This document shows, piece by piece, positions 9,155-15,715 of a stretch of 64,000 bases of DNA. The DNA lies in the NCBI RefSeq assembly GCF_900183385.1, contig NZ_FXUT01000001.1, forward strand, positions 434,001 to 498,000. The letters are read 5' to 3'. The position numbers and the translations under genes were made by a program. The stretch's first letter is position 1, and each line of letters opens with the position of its first letter. The notes below the pieces were generated by a model. The model saw only the letters and a program-made list of their open reading frames with translations. It was not told the DNA's origin and ran no database searches. Source of the DNA: Listeria costaricensis. GTDB taxonomy: Bacteria > Bacillota > Bacilli > Lactobacillales > Listeriaceae.

Positions 9155-10090
9155 TCAGATCAAAAACTTTTGCTGATATTTTTCGATCTTTTCAATGAAA
9201 CGAACACATTCCTCGATTTGTTCATCTACTGGCTGTTCTTCTTGGTAAAAACTCATAGCCCAATCAATATAGGCATTGGCCCAATTTTCCGCAGTATTCT
9301 CGGGGTAGCTGAATGGATAAAGTAAAAACAAATGATGCTGAAAAGTGGCCAACAATTGTTCCAACAAACTCGGATTATCACTTTCTAGTTTCTCATGCAA
9401 CGCTAAGATGACTTCATCCGCATGTTTTTGTTCTTTTTCAAAACAAAGCTGTGCAGGGTTAAAAGTCTTCACATAAGCGCCTTTTTCAACTGACAATTCC
9501 TGATCCACCTGCTGTTCTTGAAACAATTCAAAAATAACCGTTTTGACATAAGGCGAAATTTGTTCTTCCATCAAATAACCCTTAAGCGGCTCAAGATAAC
9601 GCGAAAAATCACCTATACTAATTTGCTGTAAAAATGAAAGTTGTTCGCTCGCCGACCACTCTGGAAAATTTTGAATGTCACGCGCTGGCTGATATTTTCT
9701 AGGGAAGAAAACAAGATTGTCAGGTTTTTCTTCCGCCGCTGCTCGGCTGTCATCCTTTGGTTCATTTTCCATAAAATGTTTAACGAGTGTAAAATACGTG
9801 TCCATTTCATCCGTTTGCATATAGCTCACGGACAATTCCCCCAAAATTTCCTTGACGTAGCCATTCATCGTCAGAAAGTGATACCCTACATCCTTTGCCT
9901 TTTGATAATCTCCCAACTGATTCAAAAACTGCAACAGAATATGGACAATACGTCGATCACAAGGCTCTGTTTCATAAAGATTCATTAGATAATTCATAGC
10001 TTCATTTTGTTCAGAAAAAGTCAGCGATGATAGTCCTTCATTCAGAAAGCGCTTGATGATCTCAGGAAAATAACTATCCTTTTCGCTCAT
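9155..10090 (-). CDS. YsoA-like TPR-type protein of unknown function
   Basis: 311 residues, acidic, mostly helical, no signal peptide or membrane segment. The N-terminal 120 residues (EAMNYLMNLYETEPCDRR, LGDYQKAKDVGYHFL) look like tetratricopeptide helices. The position just upstream of tig and clpX matches B. subtilis ysoA and its Listeria counterpart, on which the call rests. It has a consensus promoter of its own about 95 nt upstream. Biochemical role unknown. Confidence 0.8.
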   Translation of the reverse strand: MSEKDSYFPEIIKRFLNEGLSSLTFSEQNEAMNYLMNLYETEPCDRRIVHILLQFLNQLGDYQKAKDVGYHFLTMNGYVKEILGELSVSYMQTDEMDTYFTLVKHFMENEPKDDSRAAAEEKPDNLVFFPRKYQPARDIQNFPEWSASEQLSFLQQISIGDFSRYLEPLKGYLMEEQISPYVKTVIFELFQEQQVDQELSVEKGAYVKTFNPAQLCFEKEQKHADEVILALHEKLESDNPSLLEQLLATFQHHLFLLYPFSYPENTAENWANAYIDWAMSFYQEEQPVDEQIEECVRFIEKIEKYQQKFLI

Positions 10091-10184
10091 AAGATAATAC
10101 TCCTTTAACAGATAAGTTTTCTGTTTCTTTACCCTTGCTCACCGTCTTTCAATCTTAAAAATGACACTTTTAAAAGTCTGATAT

Positions 10185-10213
10185 ATTCTATTTGATTTGA
10201 TGCTGAATGTCAA
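10185..10213 (-). promoter_or_regulatory. SigA promoter of the YsoA-like gene
   Basis: Minus strand TTGACA (10213-10208), 17-nt spacer, TAGAAT (10190-10185). Just downstream, a perfect 12-bp palindrome ACTTTTAAAAGT (10166-10177) covers the expected transcription start. The 379-nt gap 10091-10469 otherwise contains only this and the divergent promoter at 10359-10387. Confidence 0.75.
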
Positions 10214-10358
10214 GTGGGCTATCCCCTTTTTCCGCTGATGCCTGTAAGCTTTAATTGCAATTGTGATTTTTTTAACAAACGAATTTTACGGACGTAATTT
10301 ACACCTGTTTTTACCCCGCTTTATTCATAAGGTTCTCTCTCTATCTCGTACAAAATCT

Positions 10359-10387
10359 TTTACTATATGCGCTATAGTGTATATAAT
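10359..10387 (+). promoter_or_regulatory. Promoter and candidate operator of the HTH-SNF2-IbrA-IbrB operon
   Basis: TTTACT (10359-10364), 17-nt spacer, TATAAT (10382-10387). Within it lies a perfect inverted repeat ACTATA-N5-TATAGT (10362-10378), overlapping the -35 and filling most of the spacer. A repressor bound there would block RNA polymerase. The first gene of the operon encodes a small HTH protein, which is the natural candidate. Confidence 0.6.
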
Positions 10388-10469
10388 GAAAATAACTAAA
10401 AGCTGTTTTTGAACTCCAGATTCGCATATAAAGTTTCACCAGATAACCATTTGCGAAAGGAGTGTCACG

Positions 10470-10688
10470 ATGCACCCTCTGGACCATTATTTAAAAGAAA
10501 AAGGGAGTAATCGCAACCGTCTTGCTACACGATGCGGCCTTTCTCCTTCCAATCTTTCAAGTTATATTCGTCGCAATACTAAAGTGGAAAATATTCCAGC
10601 AAAAGTTATTTTTGCTTTAGCAAGAGAAACAGGCGAATCGATGGATCATGTTTATATGGCTATGTTGGAATTTCAAAACAGTTATTAA
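10470..10688 (+). CDS. Small XRE/Cro-type HTH protein, first gene of the accessory operon
   Basis: 72 residues; a single helix-turn-helix (NRLATRCGLSPSNLSSYIRR, about residues 15-35) and little else. The last part (ALARETGESMDHVYMAMLEF) resembles the C-terminal helix of phage-type regulators. ATG at 10470 is preceded by AAAGGAG. It lies 32 nt before the helicase gene and is likely cotranscribed. Probable role (inference): autorepressor acting at the inverted repeat in the promoter. It has no close likeness to the three XRE proteins at 14-15.6 kb. Confidence 0.8.
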   Translation: MHPLDHYLKEKGSNRNRLATRCGLSPSNLSSYIRRNTKVENIPAKVIFALARETGESMDHVYMAMLEFQNSY

Positions 10689-10720
10689 AGAATGTTTTAA
10701 AAAAAGAGGAAGTGTCTGAC

Positions 10721-12043
10721 ATGCAATTTAAAACACCTCTATTGCCTCACCAAATAAAAGCAGTAGAAAAAATTGGTCCGCTAAGGGTTGGTGGCCTGCT
10801 AATGGATATGGGAACTGGGAAAACCCGAACAATTTTTGAAATTTACATGCAAAAACATTTAGCAGGAAAAGTGGATCGAATCCTTTATGTTTGCCCTTTT
10901 TCCGTCAAAGAAACGATTGAAAAGGAATTTACCAAGCATTTTAAAAAGGTTCCTCCCCATACGATCATTGGCTATGAAACGATCAGCAACAGCAACGGAG
11001 CCTACATGGATCTTTTGGAAGAGCTAGATGAGCGGACCTTTTTTATTTTAGACGAAAGCCACTATATTAAGAATTTTTCTGCCAAGCGAACAACACGGAT
11101 TATTGAACTTGGTAAAAAAGTTTCCTACCGCTTTATCATGACGGGCACGGCAATCACGAAACATGTGGAAGATTTGTTCGCCCAATTTTTCTTCTTAGAT
11201 AAGCGAATTCTCGGCTATCAGTCCTTTTATGATTTTGCAGATAATCATTTAGAATACAGTATTTATAATCCAAATGTTGTCGTGAAATCTCTGAATCTTC
11301 CCTATCTTACAGCCAAAATCCAACCCTACATATATCAGGTAAAAAAAAGCGACTGTCTTTTACTTCCAGACCAATCAAATCTCCAGTATGAGTACGATTT
11401 CACTTCCGAAAGCCAAATGAACTATTTCGAACGAAAAGCAGATTTCTTAGGCAAATTAGAACGCTTCGAAAAAGTCCGCGGCACCGATATTTTCCAAATG
11501 TTTACAGAGTTACAGAAAATTGCAGATACCGATCATAATAAATTAATGCTCGTCAAAAAATGCGCTGAGGAGCTGGATGGACTTAAAATCATTTATTTTA
11601 AATTTATCGACAGCCTTAATAAATTCAAAGAGCTATCTCTTTTGGATACATTTGAATATAGCGGTCAGGTCAGCTATGAAGACAGACAGTTGAACCTAGC
11701 CAAGTGGCAGGTCAGCGCTAATGGAACATTGCTTTTAACCTATCAAAGCGGCTCTCATTCTTTGAATTTGCAAGATGCTAAAAATGTACTTTTTGCCAAT
11801 AAAACCTTTAACTTTGCCCTGCGCCATCAAGCAGAAGACCGTATTCACCGGATTGGCCAAGACAACGCTTGTCAATATCTCGATTTTACTAACGACCAGG
11901 TAATTGAACTTTATATCGATAAATCCATTGCCAAGAAAGAAAATCTAGTTAAAAAATTTACTGAAGAAGTTAAGAAGGTGAAGGAAAATACTAACGCTGA
12001 TATTCGAGAGGAGCTGCGCAAACTATGGGACAGCCATGTATAA
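10721..12043 (+). CDS. SNF2-type DEAD/DEAH-box helicase, accessory operon
   Basis: 440 residues, superfamily 2, both RecA lobes. Walker A MGTGKT is at residues 30-35 after an LPHQIKAV Q-motif-like start. Motif II is DESH (ILDESHYIKN), motif III MTGTAI, and motif VI QAEDRIHRIGQ, the hallmark of SNF2 ATPases. Short inserts and no extra domains, like the compact SNF2 helicases of phages. I choose ATG at 10721, ten nt from AAGAGGA, over a GTG at 10712 that touches the ribosome binding site. Its 3' end overlaps the next gene by 19 nt, so the two are translationally coupled. Cellular substrate unknown; DNA translocation on modified or invading DNA is an inference from the neighbours. Confidence 0.85.
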   Translation: MQFKTPLLPHQIKAVEKIGPLRVGGLLMDMGTGKTRTIFEIYMQKHLAGKVDRILYVCPFSVKETIEKEFTKHFKKVPPHTIIGYETISNSNGAYMDLLEELDERTFFILDESHYIKNFSAKRTTRIIELGKKVSYRFIMTGTAITKHVEDLFAQFFFLDKRILGYQSFYDFADNHLEYSIYNPNVVVKSLNLPYLTAKIQPYIYQVKKSDCLLLPDQSNLQYEYDFTSESQMNYFERKADFLGKLERFEKVRGTDIFQMFTELQKIADTDHNKLMLVKKCAEELDGLKIIYFKFIDSLNKFKELSLLDTFEYSGQVSYEDRQLNLAKWQVSANGTLLLTYQSGSHSLNLQDAKNVLFANKTFNFALRHQAEDRIHRIGQDNACQYLDFTNDQVIELYIDKSIAKKENLVKKFTEEVKKVKENTNADIREELRKLWDSHV

Positions 12044-13341
12044 CACAAAACGTCTACGAGGCGGCAAACGAACGGCTTGAAGTTGTTTTTTCAGAGTTTG
12101 ATAATATCATTGTTTCTTTTTCTGGCGGGAAAGATAGCGGTGTGATGCTACACCTCGTACTTGATTTTATGAAAAAGCGCCATATTCAGAAAAAGGTCAG
12201 CGTTTACCACCTTGATTATGAAGGCCAGTACACAGCCACAACAGATTATGTGAGCAAAATCTTTCAAGAAAATATTGATTTAATTGAGCCCTATTGGTGT
12301 TGTCTGCCAGTTGCGGCTCAATCTGCCGTCTCTATGTATGAAGATCACTGGGTTCCTTGGGAGACCGAAAAAAAAGAGCTCTGGGTGCGTGAGATGCCAG
12401 ATTTTGATTTTATTATTAATGAAAAGAATGCCCCTTTTGATTTTGATTTTCATGGAATTTGGGACTATGAATTCAATCGTCGTTTTCTACGCTGGCATCA
12501 TCGCCAAAAACAAGCGTCTAAAACGATTTTGCTTATCGGCATTCGGGAACAAGAATCGCTGAATCGTTATGCGGCTATTCATAAAAAAGAAAGCATGTAC
12601 GAGAACTATCGCTTTACAACGAAGATTTTTCCTGATATTTATCACGGATACCCCATTCATGACTGGCTGGTTGAAGATGTTTGGACCGCCAACGCCAAAT
12701 TTTCCTGGCCCTATAACGAAATTTATGATTTATATCATTTAGCCGGCGTTCCCCTTCGCAATATGCGCGTTGCCAGTCCCTTTAATGATTCTGCAACTGA
12801 ATCCTTAAAACTCTACCGGGTGATTGAACCAGCAATGTGGTCCAAACTTGTCGGCCGTGTCAACGGAGCCAACTTCACTTCGATTTACGGTGGAACCTCC
12901 GCAATGGCATGGAAGGATATTAAACTGCCCAAAAATCACACGTGGAAAAGTTATTTGGAGTTTTTGCTGACCACCCTGCCAGCAGAGACACGCAATCGCT
13001 ATTTAAAAAAATTCAAAACGAGTATTCATTACTGGACAGATCGAGGTGGCGCCTTAAAAGTTTCAACGGTGGAAGAATTGAAAAGGCTCCATTTAGACAT
13101 TGAATTTCTCGGAAAGCCTAAGAGCAAGCGAAACTATACAAATGAAATGGAGGTCGTTCGTTTTGCTGATTATCCAGATGATCTAACCATCAAGGATTTC
13201 GCTAGTGTCCCAACGTATAAACGAATGTGTATTACGATTCTCAAAAATGATTATGCTTGTAAATATATGGGATTTGGTCAAACAAAATTAGAACTCGAAA
13301 AGAGAAAACGAGCCTTAGCAAAATACAATGACATATTATGA
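12025..13341 (+). CDS. PP-loop/PAPS-reductase-like protein, DUF3440 (IbrA-like)
   Basis: 438 residues. The ATP-pyrophosphatase PP-loop SFSGGKDSG is at residues 31-39, followed by a strand-D/E pair (YHLDYEGQY) and a GIREQESLNRY motif like the second nucleotide-site motif of PAPS reductases. The catalytic ECGIH-type tail of true APS/PAPS reductases is absent; cysteines occur as a CC pair near residue 93 and as two single Cys near the C-terminus. This matches the IbrA/DUF3440 group, known from E. coli as a regulator of immunoglobulin-binding genes and also found on phages. It follows the helicase by overlap and precedes the ParB-like partner by 9 nt. Not sulfate assimilation: no cys genes are near. 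Confidence 0.82.
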   Translation: MGQPCITQNVYEAANERLEVVFSEFDNIIVSFSGGKDSGVMLHLVLDFMKKRHIQKKVSVYHLDYEGQYTATTDYVSKIFQENIDLIEPYWCCLPVAAQSAVSMYEDHWVPWETEKKELWVREMPDFDFIINEKNAPFDFDFHGIWDYEFNRRFLRWHHRQKQASKTILLIGIREQESLNRYAAIHKKESMYENYRFTTKIFPDIYHGYPIHDWLVEDVWTANAKFSWPYNEIYDLYHLAGVPLRNMRVASPFNDSATESLKLYRVIEPAMWSKLVGRVNGANFTSIYGGTSAMAWKDIKLPKNHTWKSYLEFLLTTLPAETRNRYLKKFKTSIHYWTDRGGALKVSTVEELKRLHLDIEFLGKPKSKRNYTNEMEVVRFADYPDDLTIKDFASVPTYKRMCITILKNDYACKYMGFGQTKLELEKRKRALAKYNDIL

Positions 13342-13350
13342 GGTGATGGA

Positions 13351-13884
13351 ATGAATTACTTAAGCCCGGTCTACAACGTGCAACCCATTCATTATTCAAA
13401 AATCCAAGCAAATCACTACAATCCAAATCAGGTGGCACCGCCTGAACTCAAGCTACTGGAAAAATCTATCTGGGAAGATGGCTACACGCAACCAATTGTT
13501 TGTTATCAATTGGATGAATCCTCTAAAGAATCTACACTATATGAAATTGTGGATGGTTTTCATCGCTATACAGTTATGAAAAAATCCAAGCGCATTCGTG
13601 AACGGGAAAACGGAATGCTGCCAGTCGTAACCTTACAAAAAGACCTTTCCAATCGGATAGCCTCGACAATTCGCCACAATCGTGCTCGCGGTTCGCATGA
13701 CATTCAACTGATGACAGAAATCGTCGCAGAGTTAACGGATTCGGGGATGAGTGACCAGTGGATCATGAAAAATATTGGCATGGAGCCTGATGAACTTTTA
13801 CGCCTTAAACAAATCAGTGGACTTGCTTCCCTTTTTACAGAAAATGAATTCAGCGTGGTTAATCAGCGAAATCATTTAACCTGA
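13351..13884 (+). CDS. ParB/sulfiredoxin-fold protein (IbrB-like)
   Basis: 177 residues. The ParB-like N-terminal domain has NPN...ELKLLEKSIWEDGYTQPIV (residues about 26-51), EIVDGFHRYTV (near 66-76) and IRHNRARGSHD (near 107-117), then a short helical HTH-like segment (SDQWIMKNIGMEPDELLRLKQ). There is no DNA-partition context, so not a chromosomal ParB. DUF3440 plus a ParB-domain protein is the IbrA-IbrB pair. Ribosome binding site GAGGTGA ends 5 nt before ATG. It is the last gene of the operon; a terminator follows. Confidence 0.82.
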   Translation: MNYLSPVYNVQPIHYSKIQANHYNPNQVAPPELKLLEKSIWEDGYTQPIVCYQLDESSKESTLYEIVDGFHRYTVMKKSKRIRERENGMLPVVTLQKDLSNRIASTIRHNRARGSHDIQLMTEIVAELTDSGMSDQWIMKNIGMEPDELLRLKQISGLASLFTENEFSVVNQRNHLT

Positions 13885-13973
13885 CAAGGCGGAGTATTTT
13901 GAAAGCCCCTTTACAAAACAATAAGCGGTTACAAATTTCTTTTGATAGCATATGCGTTTTTTAAACTTTACAT

Positions 13974-14010
13974 AAAAGCTTAGCCTATACAACAAGGTTA
14001 AGCTTTTTAT
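13974..14010 (+). terminator. Terminator of the accessory operon
   Basis: AAAAGCTTAGCC (13974-13985) pairs with GGTTAAGCTTTT (13996-14007, one G-T pair) across a 10-nt loop, followed by TATTT. It lies 90 nt past the IbrB-like gene. Confidence 0.8.
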
Positions 14011-14292
14011 TTAGCCTTTAGGGCTCATTACAAGCGTCGCAAATTTCATTCCTTTATCTTAAAAATCAAATGTAAGCAGACTTTTCACTTAAATGAGAGG
14101 TTTCCTGCATATTTCAGCTTATTTTCCCGGCTGAAATAATGGTCGCTTTAACACTTATTGGGTAGTATAATAGAACTAGAAGCGTGGATTCTTTGACCTC
14201 TTATTGGGTGTCATTCATTTTGAGCCTAAATTAAACAAACCACCCTTTCAACAAAAGGATGGTTTTACATCAAATTATATTTATTTTCTACT
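14011..14292. other. Gene-free stretch with hairpins, a short direct repeat and a TATAAT
   Basis: I find no credible gene in the 408 nt from 13885 to 14292. Besides the operon terminator it holds a perfect 8-bp hairpin ATTTCAGC/GCTGAAAT (14111-14118 with 14130-14137), a TATAAT at 14166-14171 without a good -35, a direct repeat of CTTATTGGGT (about 14154 and 14200), and a hairpin AAACCACCCTTT/AAAGGATGGTTT (14237-14248 with 14254-14265). The last sits just past the stop codon of the minus-strand XRE gene and probably terminates it. Confidence 0.5.
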
Positions 14293-14514
14293 TTAATTTT
14301 CTTCGTAGAATTCCTTTAAATCACACATTAAGATTTCACTCAATATGACGGCGTTTCGATAAGATAATCTTACCGTTCCTTTTTCAATGTTAGAATAGCC
14401 GCTCGTATACTTGTAGCCCATCTTTCTAGCAATAAATGCTTGTGTAATTCCACGTTTTTTTCGAAGTTCACGAATCCTGTCTACATTGATGTTTTTTGTC
14501 TTGTCCTGTTCCAT
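14293..14514 (-). CDS. Small XRE-family regulator, divergent from the XRE pair
   Basis: 73 residues, almost entirely one HTH_3 domain: VDRIRELRKKRGITQAFIA, YTSGYSNIEKGTVRLSYRNAVILSEIL, then a short acidic end. ATG at 14514 with GGAGGA six nt upstream. It has a near-consensus promoter (14555-14583) and a palindrome just downstream of the predicted transcription start, so autoregulation is likely. It faces away from the tandem XRE genes. Looks like the Cro-type repressor of a phage or conjugative element, but no integrase or structural gene is near. Confidence 0.8.
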   Translation of the reverse strand: MEQDKTKNINVDRIRELRKKRGITQAFIARKMGYKYTSGYSNIEKGTVRLSYRNAVILSEILMCDLKEFYEEN

Positions 14515-14529
14515 CACCGCTCCTCCAAA

Positions 14530-14583
14530 TTACACAAATTGTGTTAGTAGGTATATTATATCAATCGATAAGTAGCCAGCCAA
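14530..14583 (-). promoter_or_regulatory. Promoter with downstream palindromic operator for the divergent XRE gene
   Basis: Minus strand TTGGCT (14583-14578), 17-nt spacer, TATAAT (14560-14555). The predicted start near 14548 is followed at once by the perfect 13-bp palindrome ACACAA-A-TTGTGT (14532-14544). Confidence 0.65.
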
Positions 14584-14621
14584 TGTAGATAACTGTGGGA
14601 TTTCAGCTAATTATAGCCGTT

Positions 14622-14653
14622 TTGTGTAATTTTATGTATAATTAATGTATAAT
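14622..14653 (+). promoter_or_regulatory. Second operator half-site and promoter candidates for the XRE pair
   Basis: TTGTGTAA (14622-14629) is the exact reverse complement of TTACACAA (14530-14537) in the operator of the divergent gene. It is followed by two TATAAT boxes (14637-14642 and 14648-14653), both with poor -35 elements. The AT-rich leader of about 100 nt before the first XRE gene shows no other structure. Confidence 0.45.
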
Positions 14654-14755
14654 AATAGTTGGGATGAAATTTTTTTATTTTAATATTCGCTCAACCCGCC
14701 TTTTTCATACTTTTTTACAGTCATTTCATTCACAAAAATACAAAGGAGAGTAAAT

Positions 14756-15160
14756 ATGGTAAAATTTCATGAAAAACTTATTTTTCTTAGAGAAAAACAG
14801 GGCTGGACAAAAGTCGAGACTGCTCGTCGTCTTGGTCTTAAAACCTCTTCAACATATGGAAATTGGGAGTATGGGATTCGCGAGCCTGATTTAGAGACCG
14901 TCACGCAAATTGCCCACCTTTTTGATGTAACGATCGACTACTTACTTGGTGAAGATCAACCTGCGCCAGAATCCGTTCCGCAAAATGAAGCCACAGATAT
15001 CAAGTATCAGTTGGAAAAAGTCTGTGAGGATATTCAGTTAATGGAAGATCCCTTGTTTGGCGGCATGGTTTTATCTGATCCTGCAGCACTTTATTTGGTG
15101 GACAGTATTCGTTTTACCAGTCAACAAGCGGAGCGTATCAATTTATCTCGAGAAAAGTGA
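14756..15160 (+). CDS. XRE-family regulator, first of a tandem paralogous pair
   Basis: 134 residues. N-terminal HTH_3 domain (residues about 5-63: LREKQGWTKVETARRLGL, WEYGIREPDL, LFDVTIDYLLG), then a proline-rich linker and a C-terminal region KYQLEKVCEDIQ...YLVDSIRFTSQQAERIN of unknown fold. The next gene is a paralogue with the same two parts. GGAGAG lies 7 nt before ATG. I recall two adjacent XRE regulators in this part of the L. monocytogenes map, so the pair is probably conserved in the genus; targets are unknown. Confidence 0.85.
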   Translation: MVKFHEKLIFLREKQGWTKVETARRLGLKTSSTYGNWEYGIREPDLETVTQIAHLFDVTIDYLLGEDQPAPESVPQNEATDIKYQLEKVCEDIQLMEDPLFGGMVLSDPAALYLVDSIRFTSQQAERINLSREK

Positions 15161-15169
15161 GGATGGAAC

Positions 15170-15592
15170 ATGACTAAAATTAATGAACGACTTGAAACTT
15201 TACGAAACAGCCGCGGTTGGACAAAAGCAGAAACTGCCCGGCGACTGGAATTAAAGGCCCCTTCTACTTATGGAAACTGGGAATATGGGATTCGTGAACC
15301 GGATCTTGTCATGCTGCAAAAACTGGCAGAGCTGTTTGAAGTGAGTGTTGATTTTCTTTTAAATGGTGATGAGGCCCCTCAAAAGCCTGTCAGCTCTCCA
15401 GATTTTCAAGCAGATTTGAAATATCGGTTGGAAAAAATTTGTGAAACGATTCAGAATCAGTCAGATGCCAATTTTGGTGGAAATATCCTGACAGATTTTG
15501 CTGCAGAGTATTTGGTTGATAATTTACGTTTTGTCAGTCGCCAAGCAGAAAAAATAAATATTAAGCAAAATTATACTAATGAAGAAAAATAA
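15170..15592 (+). CDS. XRE-family regulator, second of the tandem pair
   Basis: 140 residues, paralogous to its upstream neighbour over its whole length: the HTH region shares an unbroken 15-residue block (STYGNWEYGIREPDL), and the C-terminal part (KYRLEKICETIQ, YLVDNLRFVSRQAEKIN) is also kept. The ribosome binding site (GAGGATG) overlaps the end of the first gene, 9 nt away, so they are cotranscribed. Conservation of the C-terminal half in both copies suggests a shared ligand or a heterodimer contact (inference). Confidence 0.85.
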   Translation: MTKINERLETLRNSRGWTKAETARRLELKAPSTYGNWEYGIREPDLVMLQKLAELFEVSVDFLLNGDEAPQKPVSSPDFQADLKYRLEKICETIQNQSDANFGGNILTDFAAEYLVDNLRFVSRQAEKINIKQNYTNEEK

Positions 15593-15614
15593 TGCGAGAT
15601 TAGATGATTAACAT

Positions 15615-15643
15615 TTGAAATTCGTTCTTTTTTTAGGTAATCT
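15615..15643 (+). promoter_or_regulatory. Candidate promoter of the PrsW-like gene
   Basis: TTGAAA (15615-15620), 17-nt spacer, TAATCT (15638-15643), followed by a leader of about 65 nt with AAGGGAGGA before the ATG. Confidence 0.5.
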
Positions 15644-15715
15644 AGACAATGAAGTTTATCTTTCATTAATGGTGGAATATGAACTTTAATAATAAAATAA
15701 AGGGAGGATAACCTT

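Noticed and set aside
12025-13341. Sulfate-assimilation APS/PAPS reductase
   Set aside because: The catalytic cysteine tail is missing and there are no cys genes nearby; the ParB-like partner fits IbrA-IbrB instead.
13351-13884. Chromosome-partition ParB
   Set aside because: Too short, lacks the central HTH and dimerisation domains, and has no ParA or parS context.
10470-15592. Prophage interpretation of the HTH/helicase/XRE region
   Set aside because: No integrase, terminase, capsid, tail, holin or lysin gene and no att repeat could be found; only regulators and the SNF2-IbrAB operon. A phage-derived fragment remains possible.
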